A stretch of DNA of 11,407 nt. It comes from JAAFHN01 sp031421855 (GTDB lineage Bacteria; Pseudomonadota; Gammaproteobacteria; Burkholderiales; Burkholderiaceae_C). The translations under genes and the position numbers were made by a program. Below the pieces are notes generated by a model. It was not told the origin of the DNA and ran no database searches. It saw only the letters and a program-made list of their open reading frames with translations. The first letter of the stretch is position 1. Each line of letters starts with the position of its first letter. Location of the stretch: contig JANOPN010000167.1 of the NCBI GenBank assembly GCA_031421855.1, positions 1 through 11,407 on the forward strand. Reading direction: 5' to 3'. Positions 5,833 to 11,407 of the stretch are shown here, one piece after another.

Positions 5833-5922
5833 AAAGCAGCAGGGTCAAGTCTTGCGTTGCGACAATTTCTACCTAAATTTCATAGCAACAAACCCAATGA
5901 ATCCGGTGACCAAGTGCCAAAA
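5833..5922 (-). repeat. Dispersed repeat, copy D, long form, inverted
   Basis: Read on the minus strand, the 30-bp core (5882-5911) differs from copies A and C at one base. It is followed by about 49 bp matching the long tail of copy B, including CAAGACTTGACCCTG. Its outer edge runs into the ISL3 target duplication at 5919-5926, so the insertion sequence landed exactly at the repeat's T-rich start. Confidence 0.88.
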
Positions 5923-5926
5923 ATAC
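5919..5926. repeat. 8-bp target site duplication, left
   Basis: AAAAATAC directly before the left inverted repeat of the ISL3-family element; an identical copy follows the right end at 7304-7311. Confidence 0.95.
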
Positions 5927-5980
5927 GGCTCTCTTCCGTTTCGGGTGGCATCCCACTGCCCACACCGCCATCAGGGTAAT
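5927..5980. repeat. ISL3-family left terminal inverted repeat
   Basis: 54 bp, starting GGCTCTCTTCCG, and a perfect reverse complement of 7250-7303. The GGCTCT end is typical of the family; the length is unusually large for a functional terminal repeat. Confidence 0.95.
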
Positions 5981-6011
5981 CTGTTGACTTTCAATTGTTT
6001 GGGAGCCGCAG

Positions 6012-7259
6012 ATGAAGGAAGCACTGTTTGGACAAGCACTGGGGCTGAGCGCGCCGTGGGTCATTGGGCGGGTTGCGCTGGATGTGGAGCGGCGTCGACT
6101 TGACATCTTTGTGTCGTGGGACAGCAAGACTGGGCAGTGCCCGGCCTGTGGCTCAGCCAATCAAAGGGTTCACGATCATCGCCAGCGCAAGTGGCGACAC
6201 TTGGACTTCTTTCAGTTCGAAGCCCACATTCACTGCGAACTGGCGCGCATTGCTTGCACCAGCTGCCAAGGCACCACCCAGTTGCAGGTTCCTTGGGCGC
6301 GTGAAGGCAGTCGCTTCACGCTCATGTTTGAGGCCTTGGCGGTGACGCTGGCCAGTGAGATGCCCGTAGCGGCTTGTGCGCGAATGCTGCGCTGCGCGCA
6401 AAACGCCGTGTGGCGACAGATCGACGCCCATGTCGACGTGGCACGCGCCAAGGAGAGCTACGCCGAGACGACCGTCGTGGGCATTGATGAGACATCGTGC
6501 GCCAAAGGCCACAGCTACATCACGCTGGTGCATGACTTACTCAACACCAAGCTCATCTACGCCACCCCGGGCAAAGATGCGGCCACGATTGGGCGCTTTG
6601 CTCAAGATCTCAAAGCGCACCAAGGCGACCCCCAGTCTATTGAGGTGATCTGCATGGACATGTCCAAGGCCTTCATCGCTGGGGCTGCACAGCACTTGGC
6701 CCACGCGGCGGTGGCATTTGACGGGTTTCACGTCATTCAAATGGCCAACAAGGCCGTCGACGCGGTTCGCCGCGAGGAGGCTAGAGTTCAGGGCAAGTGG
6801 CTCAAAAAAACCCGCTGGTGCTGGCTCAAGGACAAGGACAAGTGGACGGACAAGGAGCGAGACAAGATGGAGTGGTTGCCCCAAACCCGCTTAAAGACGG
6901 CGCGGGCCTGGCGAATCAAGGAAGCTTTGCGTGACGTCTATGCGCTCAGAGCCGATGCGGCGCAAAGCACGCAGGCGCTCAAAAAATGGCTCCACTGGGC
7001 GCAGCGCTCTCAGCTGCATCCCATGAAGGATCTGGCCAAGACAATCAAACACCACTGGGACGGCATCGTCAAGGCATTTGAAGCGACCAAGCTTCACACG
7101 GGCTACGTGGAGGCGGTGAACTCCTTGCTACAAGCAGCAAAAGCCAAGGCTCGCGGCTACGGCACAACCCGTCACTTCATCGCCATGGCATTCTTGATTG
7201 CAGGCAAGCTCACGCACCTGCCGATCAATCCGCTGCAAAAAGCAAGTGCATTACCCTGA
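6012..7259 (+). CDS. ISL3-family transposase
   Basis: This 415-residue DDE transposase mobilises the surrounding element. An N-terminal zinc-binding region shows C43-x2-C46 and C82-x2-C85 around the pattern HDHRQRKWRHLDFF, the ISL3 zinc finger. A DNA-binding helix region follows at about 100-140. The catalytic triad is visible as D159 in VVGIDETS, D216 in VICMDMSKAF and E367 in HTGYVEAVNS; KARGYGTTRHF (378-389) is the conserved C-terminal motif. The length is normal for the family. GGGAG lies 6 nt before the ATG. The stop codon lies inside the right inverted repeat. TTGACT at 5984-5989 could be a -35 box, but no matching -10 precedes the gene. Confidence 0.97.
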   Translation: MKEALFGQALGLSAPWVIGRVALDVERRRLDIFVSWDSKTGQCPACGSANQRVHDHRQRKWRHLDFFQFEAHIHCELARIACTSCQGTTQLQVPWAREGSRFTLMFEALAVTLASEMPVAACARMLRCAQNAVWRQIDAHVDVARAKESYAETTVVGIDETSCAKGHSYITLVHDLLNTKLIYATPGKDAATIGRFAQDLKAHQGDPQSIEVICMDMSKAFIAGAAQHLAHAAVAFDGFHVIQMANKAVDAVRREEARVQGKWLKKTRWCWLKDKDKWTDKERDKMEWLPQTRLKTARAWRIKEALRDVYALRADAAQSTQALKKWLHWAQRSQLHPMKDLAKTIKHHWDGIVKAFEATKLHTGYVEAVNSLLQAAKAKARGYGTTRHFIAMAFLIAGKLTHLPINPLQKASALP

Positions 7260-7303
7260 TGGCGGTGTGGGCAGTGGGATGCCACCCGAAACGGAAGAGA
7301 GCC
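7250..7303. repeat. ISL3-family right terminal inverted repeat
   Basis: 54 bp, perfect partner of 5927-5980, ending GGAAGAGAGCC. The last codons and stop of the transposase gene lie within its first 10 bp. Confidence 0.95.
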
Positions 7304-7311
7304 AAAAATAC
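7304..7311. repeat. 8-bp target site duplication, right
   Basis: AAAAATAC, identical to 5919-5926. Confidence 0.95.
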
Positions 7312-7353
7312 GCGAGAAAAGCCAAAAGAACCTCTTCTCAGCCCTCTGCGCCC

Positions 7354-7371
7354 TCAACGCCTCTGCGTTGA
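7354..7371. other. Perfect 7-bp hairpin with CTCTGCG repeats
   Basis: TCAACGC pairs with GCGTTGA around a CTCT loop. The motif CTCTGCG occurs at 7344-7350 and again at 7361-7367. The hairpin lies between the converging ISL3 transposase and glcD genes. It could act as a weak terminator for glcD on the minus strand, where a T-rich stretch follows only after some 30 nt. Confidence 0.45.
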
Positions 7372-7374
7372 ATT

Positions 7375-7397
7375 CCCCGTTCCCGTTCCCGTTCCCC
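7375..7397 (-). other. G-quadruplex-forming motif after glcD
   Basis: On the minus strand four runs of 3-4 G are separated by three identical AAC loops, matching the G3+N1-7 four-run rule. On the plus strand this appears as CCCC-GTT-CCC-GTT-CCC-GTT-CCCC. It starts about 30 nt after the glcD stop in that gene's direction, so the transcript would carry it in its 3' untranslated region. Confidence 0.7.
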
Positions 7398-7427
7398 ACT
7401 CCCAGTTCCGCTTCCCCTTCGAGACCC

Positions 7428-8948
7428 CTAAAACCGAGGCAGGTCAGCAAACTTCAGCCCGCGCCCTTGGCTTCCGAGCACGACCATCTTGCCGTACTCT
7501 GCGCAGCGTTGTAGTGTGGGGATGAGCTTGCCGGGGTTGAGCAGGTTGGTGGGGTCAAACGCGGCTTTTAGGGCAAACATTTGTGCGTTTTCCTCGGACG
7601 TGAATTGCGTGCACATGCTACTGATTTTCTCGATGCCCACGCCGTGCTCGCCGGTGATGGTGCCGCCCATGGCCACGCTGGTCTCGAGGATTTCAGCGCC
7701 AAACAACTCACAGCGGTGCAATTGGTCGGCATCGTTGGCATCAAACAAAATCAGTGGATGCAAGTTACCGTCGCCCGCATGGAACACGTTGGCGCACCGC
7801 AGGGCGTACTTTTTCTCCATCGCCTGAATGGCGAGCAGCATGTCGGCCAAACGTTTGCGCGGGATGGTGGAGTCCATGCACATGTAGTCTGGGCTGATGC
7901 GCCCACTGGCCGGAAACGCGTTTTTTCGGCCACTCCAAAACTTGAGCCGCTCTGCCTCAGATTGGCTCACCGCAATCGTGGTTGCACCTGCGAGCTTGAG
8001 CACGTCAACCATGCGACCAATTTCTTCCTCAACTTCTTCAGGCGTGCCGTCTGACTCGCATAACAAAATCGCCTCGGCATTCAGGTCGTAGCCGGCGTGC
8101 ACAAAATCCTCAACCGCTGCGGTCATGGGTTTGTCCATCATCTCTAGCCCGGCCGGGATGATACCTGCACCGATGACGGCGGCGACCGCATCGCCCGCCC
8201 GTCTGATGTCGTCAAAGCTTGCCATGATGCAGCGTGCGAGCCGGGGCTTGGGCACGAGTTTGACGACGACCTCGGTCGTCACGGCGAGCATGCCTTCGCT
8301 TCCGATGATGGTGGCCAGCAAGTCCAGGCCGGGCGTGTCCAGTGCCTCGCTGCCAAACTCGACCGCGTCGCCGTTGGCCAAAAACCCCCGCACTTTGAGG
8401 ATGTTGTGAACCGTCAAGCCGTATTTGAGGCAGTGCACGCCGCCTGAGTTCTCAGCGACGTTGCCGCCAATCGTGCAGGCGATCTGGCTAGACGGGTCGG
8501 GGGCGTAATAGAGCCCAAAGGGAGCGGCCGCCTCAGAGATGGCTAAGTTGCGAACGCCGCACTGCACGGTGGCGGTGCGCGCCAAGGCGTCGACTTTGAG
8601 GATTTTGTTGAACTTGGCAAGCGACATCGTCACGCCGCGCGCATGCGGCATCGCGCCGCCACTCAAACCCGTGCCCGCGCCGCGCGACACCAGGGGCACG
8701 CCCATGGCGAAACATGCTTTGAGCACCGCTTGCACCTGTGCCTCGGTCTCGGGCAGTGCCACGCACATCGGGCGCTGGCGGTAGGCGGTGAGCCCGTCGC
8801 ACTCGTAGGGAACGGTGTCTTCGAGCTGCACCAAGAGTGCATGCGCGGGCAGCAGGGGCGCGAGCGCCGCCGCGACGCGCTGCTGCAGTTCGTTGAAAGG
8901 CATGGCCTCGTTGGCCAGCAAGCTTGTGAAGTCGACTCGTGCGTTCAT
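7428..8948 (-). CDS. glcD: Glycolate oxidase FAD-binding subunit GlcD
   Basis: GlcD is the FAD subunit of glycolate oxidase, which turns glycolate into glyoxylate and passes electrons to the respiratory chain with GlcE and GlcF. The 506-residue length and motifs fit. The FAD-binding half shows LVSRGAGTGLSGGAMP (87-101), DPSSQIACTIGGNVAENSGG (151-170) and IIGSEGMLAVTTEVVVKL (214-231). The FAD-oxidase C-terminal domain shows FHAGDGNLHPLILFD (389-403), GGTITGEHGVGIEK (428-441) and FDPTNLLNPGKLIP (464-477). The start at 8948 is the conventional one; an internal ATG at residue 16 is possible. glcE and glcF, which commonly follow glcD, are not found downstream here. Instead there are 124 bp and then the ISL3 element. 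It may act with partners encoded elsewhere or oxidise another 2-hydroxy acid. Confidence 0.9.
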   Translation of the reverse strand: MNARVDFTSLLANEAMPFNELQQRVAAALAPLLPAHALLVQLEDTVPYECDGLTAYRQRPMCVALPETEAQVQAVLKACFAMGVPLVSRGAGTGLSGGAMPHARGVTMSLAKFNKILKVDALARTATVQCGVRNLAISEAAAPFGLYYAPDPSSQIACTIGGNVAENSGGVHCLKYGLTVHNILKVRGFLANGDAVEFGSEALDTPGLDLLATIIGSEGMLAVTTEVVVKLVPKPRLARCIMASFDDIRRAGDAVAAVIGAGIIPAGLEMMDKPMTAAVEDFVHAGYDLNAEAILLCESDGTPEEVEEEIGRMVDVLKLAGATTIAVSQSEAERLKFWSGRKNAFPASGRISPDYMCMDSTIPRKRLADMLLAIQAMEKKYALRCANVFHAGDGNLHPLILFDANDADQLHRCELFGAEILETSVAMGGTITGEHGVGIEKISSMCTQFTSEENAQMFALKAAFDPTNLLNPGKLIPTLQRCAEYGKMVVLGSQGRGLKFADLPRF

Positions 8949-8963
8949 GCCTCAATGTAGCGC

Positions 8964-8997
8964 GTCAGCGCTGACTTAGCTGACAAATGAGGCTGAC
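8964..8997. promoter_or_regulatory. Candidate operator upstream of glcD
   Basis: A perfect 12-bp palindrome, GTCAGCGCTGAC, lies at 8964-8975, just 15 bp in front of the glcD start. Its right half-site GCTGAC is repeated at 8979-8984 and 8992-8997. Such spaced half-sites fit a regulator binding site, but no known regulator motif is recognised, and a hairpin in the leader is an alternative. Confidence 0.35.
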
Positions 8998-9052
8998 AAA
9001 AGCGACACCTCAGCGTGAAACCGTTTCAGGTTCGCGCCTCGGAGGTAGCGAA

Positions 9053-9529
9053 TCAACCCAGCGCTTTGCGAAAAACCCAAACAACAAACGCCAACACCAA
9101 CAAGGCCGGTGCCGCTAACACGAGGCCAACCAATGCGACGACTCCAGCCGCAAAAATCACGCTGAGCAAGACAACCAAGCCCGCGAATACCACGGCCCAA
9201 AACGCAATCGCCAGGCCGCCTGTCACAGCAAGCCATGCCACCACGATCGCACCAAGCCCCTTGCTCATGATGTCGGCCATGTTGTTGCTCTCTCCGTTGA
9301 TCCACATTTGGCCGGCCGACGCGTCAATTGAGTTGGCAGCGAACGTCATCAGTCCGGTTGCAGCAATGGCCGAAAAAATCAACACGATCACCATCGACCA
9401 AGCCAAGAACTTGAACACCCGTTTGATGCCGCTGGTGCGCGCGGGTTTGGGCATGGCGGCTGGCATGCTTGATGCTTGCACAGGCGCGGGCAAAGACAAA
9501 GGGCTGTTGGCGTCGAGGGTGTGTGTCAT
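9053..9529 (-). CDS. Small membrane protein of unknown function
   Basis: I do not recognise this 158-residue protein. After a polar, Pro/Ala-rich N-terminal segment (residues 1-35), a first membrane helix covers about 41-64 (FLAWSMVIVLIFSAIAATGL). A short polar loop follows (about 66-90). A long hydrophobic block at 91-153, rich in Ala, Val and Leu, should form two further helices and ends in a basic tail (WVFRKALG). The start at 9529 is chosen because a GGAG lies 8 nt upstream; an earlier in-frame ATG at 9601 would add 24 residues without a good ribosome site. It lies upstream of glcD in the same direction with 104 bp between, so co-transcription is possible, but the palindrome in the gap suggests glcD can be controlled separately. 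Confidence 0.65.
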   Translation of the reverse strand: MTHTLDANSPLSLPAPVQASSMPAAMPKPARTSGIKRVFKFLAWSMVIVLIFSAIAATGLMTFAANSIDASAGQMWINGESNNMADIMSKGLGAIVVAWLAVTGGLAIAFWAVVFAGLVVLLSVIFAAGVVALVGLVLAAPALLVLAFVVWVFRKALG

Positions 9530-9537
9530 TTGAGTGG

Positions 9538-9541
9538 CTCC
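9538..9541 (-). promoter_or_regulatory. Ribosome binding site for the membrane protein gene
   Basis: GGAG on the minus strand, 8 nt before the ATG at 9529. It supports this start over the ATG at 9601. Confidence 0.6.
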
Positions 9542-9726
9542 GGTCTTGTCGCCGCCCCAAGGGTTTGGGAAGGCATGGACGCAGTGTCTGACTTGGCCCA
9601 AGCGGCTGCAAGCGCGGTGCGACAGGGTGCTGCTTTTGCGGTATCAGCCGCGCCCGTGGCAGACAGATCGAGGGTCAGGGCGCGGGTTTGGCTTGTTTTG
9701 GCCTGTTTTGAGTAAATTGTGAGTAA

Positions 9727-9767
9727 AAATGGCCGTTGCTCGCCGAATTCATTGGGCTTGTTGCTAT
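9727..9767 (+). repeat. Dispersed 41-bp repeat, copy E
   Basis: The 30-bp core (9738-9767) matches copies A and C at 27 positions; the part upstream (AAATGGCCGTT) is more diverged. It ends 29 bp before the GNAT start codon. Confidence 0.85.
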
Positions 9768-9769
9768 TA
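9761..9769 (+). promoter_or_regulatory. Possible extended -10 promoter of the GNAT gene, supplied by repeat copy E
   Basis: TGCTATTAT at 9761-9769 or so fits the extended -10 consensus TGnTATAAT with one change in the hexamer. Transcription would start about 9776 and give a leader of about 21 nt that contains the GGAG ribosome site. No good -35 box is present at 16-18 bp, so the promoter is a suggestion only. Confidence 0.35.
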
Positions 9770-9796
9770 TATTATGAGTAAATTGGAGATTTAAAC

Positions 9797-10252
9797 ATGC
9801 AAATTCGACTGGACGACCTGCGTGGCCCCGAGATTCGCGCCTTGCTTGAAGAGCACCTTGCGCACATGTCAAGCCAGTCGCCGCCCGAGAGCATGCATGC
9901 GCTGGATCTGGATGCCCTGCGCGCGCCTGAGATTCGGTTTTACACGGCTTGGTCGGGGGCAGACTTGCTTGGCTGCGGCGCGTTCAAGCGCTTGGGCAAC
10001 GAACATGCCGAAATCAAGTCGATGCGCACCAGCGCAGGCCACTTGCGCCGCGGCGTTGCCACTGGCGTGTTGACGCACTTGATGGAGCAAGCGCGTTTGC
10101 AAGGTATCACTCGACTGAGCCTGGAGACCGGGCCAATGGTCGGGTTTGATGCAGCCAGGCGCTTATATGAGCGCTTTGGGTTTGAGTACTGCGAGCCTTT
10201 TGGCGACTACGTTTTAGACGACTTCAGTGTCTTCATGACCCGAACCATCTGA
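9797..10252 (+). CDS. GNAT-family N-acetyltransferase
   Basis: This 151-residue enzyme should transfer an acetyl group from acetyl-CoA to an amine; the acceptor is unknown. The single GNAT domain fills the protein. The acetyl-CoA binding motif A is visible as IKSMRTSAGHLRRGVATGVL (73-92), with RRGVAT in the place of the Q/RxxGxG/A loop. The end of the fold is LSLETGPMVGFDAARRLYERFGF (108-129), where the conserved Tyr-Glu-x-x-GF pattern closes the domain, and FGDYVLDD follows. It resembles the YsnE-like acetyltransferases, whose substrate is not settled. GGAG at 9785-9788 lies 8 nt before the ATG. The gene stands alone. Its promoter region is occupied by dispersed repeat copy E, and it converges on pyrE with only 12 bp between the stop codons. 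Confidence 0.87.
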   Translation: MQIRLDDLRGPEIRALLEEHLAHMSSQSPPESMHALDLDALRAPEIRFYTAWSGADLLGCGAFKRLGNEHAEIKSMRTSAGHLRRGVATGVLTHLMEQARLQGITRLSLETGPMVGFDAARRLYERFGFEYCEPFGDYVLDDFSVFMTRTI

Positions 10253-10264
10253 AAGCGGCCTGAG

Positions 10265-10942
10265 CTAAACCCCGTAAGCGTCGCGATACGCTTGCACCGC
10301 TGCTTCGTGTGGTTTGAATTGCTCACCCGCCCCACTGGCACTTAAAAAAGCCAGCAAATCCGTCAGCGTGGCGACGGCGCACACCTGCAAACCAAACTGA
10401 TCGCGCAATTGGCTGATCGCACTGAAGGGCCGATCGACACCATCAATTCGGGCTTTCTCTTGGCGATCCAGCGCCAGCGCCACCCCCACGGTGCGCGCGC
10501 CAGCCGCCTCGATCATGGCAATTGACTCGCGCGTGGCCGTGCCTGCCGAGATCACATCGTCAATGATCAGCACCCGACCCTGAATGGCCGCGCCCACCAT
10601 CACGCCGCCCTCGCCATGTGACTTGGCCTCTTTGCGGTTGTAGGCAAATGGCACGTTGTGACCCAGCCGCGCCAACTCGATTGCAACCGCCGCCGCCAGC
10701 GAAATGCCCTTGTAAGCAGGGCCAAACAGCAAGTCAAATCCAATGCCACTGGCCAAAATACGCTGCGCATAGAACCCGGCCAGCGCACTGAGCTTGGCGC
10801 CGTCATCAAACAAACCCGCATTGAAAAAATAGGGGCTCATGCGCCCCGCCTTGGTCTTGAACTCGCCAAACTTCAGCACGCCTGCGCTGAGCGAGAATTG
10901 AACGAAATCTTGGGCCAATTTGTCGGTGGATGATGTGGTCAT
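10265..10942 (-). CDS. pyrE: Orotate phosphoribosyltransferase PyrE
   Basis: PyrE joins orotate and PRPP to form orotidine 5'-phosphate, the fifth step of UMP synthesis, in the cytoplasm. The 225-residue protein from the ATG at 10942 has all expected motifs: GRMSPYFFNAG (33-43) for orotate, FGPAYKGI (73-80), the flexible catalytic loop YNRKEAKSHGEGG (101-113) with its Lys and His residues, and the PRPP-binding loop VLIIDDVISAGTATRES (124-140). An upstream in-frame ATG at 10972 would add ten residues (MHEVPLKKQT) and overlap the divergent exonuclease gene by 6 bp; the family N-terminus and length favour 10942. The Shine-Dalgarno is weak at either start. The gap to the divergent start codon is 24 bp, so its promoter probably lies inside the neighbour's coding sequence. 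Confidence 0.96.
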   Translation of the reverse strand: MTTSSTDKLAQDFVQFSLSAGVLKFGEFKTKAGRMSPYFFNAGLFDDGAKLSALAGFYAQRILASGIGFDLLFGPAYKGISLAAAVAIELARLGHNVPFAYNRKEAKSHGEGGVMVGAAIQGRVLIIDDVISAGTATRESIAMIEAAGARTVGVALALDRQEKARIDGVDRPFSAISQLRDQFGLQVCAVATLTDLLAFLSASGAGEQFKPHEAAVQAYRDAYGV

Positions 10943-10955
10943 TGTTTGCTTTTTT

Positions 10956-10960
10956 AGGGG
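10956..10960 (+). promoter_or_regulatory. Ribosome binding site of the exonuclease III gene
   Basis: AGGGG, 6 nt before the ATG at 10967. It lies in the 24-bp gap between two divergent start codons and confirms that start. Confidence 0.7.
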
Positions 10961-10966
10961 TACTTC

Positions 10967-11407
10967 ATGCATCGCTTCACCCTCACCAGCCTCAACCTCA
11001 ATGGCATCAGATCGGCATCAACCAAGGGGCTGGAAACCTGGGTGGCACGCACCGCGCCAGATTGTATGTGCGTACAGGAAGTCAAAGCCCAGGCCGCTGA
11101 CGTCGCGGGTCGGTTCGAGTCGTTGGCCGGGCTGACAGGGTATTTTCAGTTTGCCGAGAAAAAAGGCTACTCGGGCGTTGGCGTCTACAGCCGCCACGAG
11201 CCCAGCGACGTGGTGGTCGGGCTTGCTGACCCCAAGGGCTTGGGCCGAGCCGACGAATTCAATGCCGAGGGCCGCTTTGTGGAGCTCCGATTTGACCGAC
11301 CGGGCGTCAAATTCAGCGTCATCAGCAGCTACTTCCCCAGCGGCTCGTCAGGCGAAGACCGCCAACTGGCCAAATTCAGGTTTTTGGCCGTCATGAGTGA
11401 CCATTTG
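10967..11407 (+). CDS. xthA: Exodeoxyribonuclease III / AP endonuclease (xthA type), 3' end outside window
   Basis: This enzyme cuts DNA 5' of abasic sites and degrades duplex DNA from 3' ends in base excision repair. The first 147 residues are visible, about 55-60% of the usual length of ~260; the frame is open to the last base. Motifs of the exonuclease III/APE1 fold are in place: LNLNGIRSA (9-17) with the active-site Asn, VQEVKAQ (36-42) with the metal-binding Glu38, GYSGVGVYSR (67-76), EGRFVELRF (101-109), and SSYFPSG (120-126) with the active-site Tyr122. The start at 10967 is backed by AGGGG 6 nt upstream. It is transcribed away from pyrE. Confidence 0.93.
   Translation, partial: MHRFTLTSLNLNGIRSASTKGLETWVARTAPDCMCVQEVKAQAADVAGRFESLAGLTGYFQFAEKKGYSGVGVYSRHEPSDVVVGLADPKGLGRADEFNAEGRFVELRFDRPGVKFSVISSYFPSGSSGEDRQLAKFRFLAVMSDHL

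Larger units (their letters stand above)
5927..7303 (+). mobile_element. Complete ISL3-family insertion sequence
   Basis: The element is 1377 bp with one transposase gene. It is bounded by perfect 54-bp inverted repeats (5927-5980 and 7250-7303) and by an 8-bp direct duplication, AAAAATAC, as expected for ISL3. Ends, target duplication and transposase are all intact, so insertion was probably recent and the element may still move. It is inserted at the edge of dispersed repeat copy D. Confidence 0.96.
9709..9785. repeat. Direct repeats TGAGTAAATTG flanking repeat copy E
   Basis: TGAGTAAATTG occurs at 9709-9719 and again at 9775-9785, and a third partial copy, TGAGTAAAAATGG, starts at 9720. 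The 55 bp between the two full copies contain dispersed repeat copy E, so the arrangement looks like an insertion flanked by an 11-bp duplication. Confidence 0.7.

Noticed and set aside
5762..6103. ORF spanning repeat D and the left end of the ISL3 element
   Set aside because: It crosses the insertion junction, so the frame was created by the insertion and is not a conserved gene.
1382..9767. Integron attC sites or a CRISPR array as the explanation of the repeats
   Set aside because: The copies lack the paired core-site ends and imperfect palindrome of attC, one is inverted, spacing is 0.9-3.9 kb, and no integrase or cas gene is visible.

Overview
The window looks like a chromosomal segment of a Burkholderiales bacterium, probably Comamonadaceae. 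The evidence is the moderately high GC content and a GlcD protein, a PyrE next to a divergent exonuclease III gene and a GNAT protein that resemble those of that group. This is judged from recognised protein signatures, not from a search. I see no rRNA, tRNA or CRISPR array.

Layout. (1) 1-1293 (+): the 3' part of a D-lactate dehydrogenase (cytochrome)-type FAD oxidase. (2) 1294-7427: an accessory block of about 6.1 kb between two core FAD-oxidase genes. It holds a HigBA-like toxin-antitoxin pair (1609-2225), a second copy of the oxidase gene's 3' tail (2411-2541), a complete IS30-family element (2561-3736), three small genes for exported proteins of unknown function (4057-5732), and a complete ISL3-family element (5927-7303) with perfect 54-bp inverted repeats and an 8-bp target duplication. 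(3) 7428-8948 (-): glcD, the glycolate oxidase FAD subunit, followed upstream by a small membrane protein gene (9053-9529, -). (4) 9797-10252 (+): a GNAT acetyltransferase. (5) pyrE (10265-10942, -) and a divergent exonuclease III gene (10967 to the window end, +), with only 24 bp between their start codons.

The most unusual feature is a dispersed repeat of about 41 bp that occurs five times, always between genes: 1382-1422, 2318-2358, 3754-3794, 5882-5922 (inverted) and 9727-9767. Two copies (2318 and 5882) share a further ~50 bp tail. The copies sit at the borders of gene blocks. Two direct copies flank the toxin-antitoxin pair, and an inverted pair flanks the three exported-protein genes. 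One copy is the target of the ISL3 insertion, and one lies directly in front of the GNAT gene, where it supplies a plausible extended -10 promoter. The toxin-antitoxin block is also enclosed by direct repeats of the oxidase gene's 3' end, which suggests that a segment of about 1.2 kb was integrated while the tail of the target gene was rebuilt.

Functionally, the flanks are ordinary metabolism: lactate and glycolate oxidation, pyrimidine synthesis and DNA repair. The middle is a recombination-prone region that has gathered a stabilising toxin-antitoxin pair, two insertion sequences and a set of secreted proteins whose role cannot be read from sequence alone.
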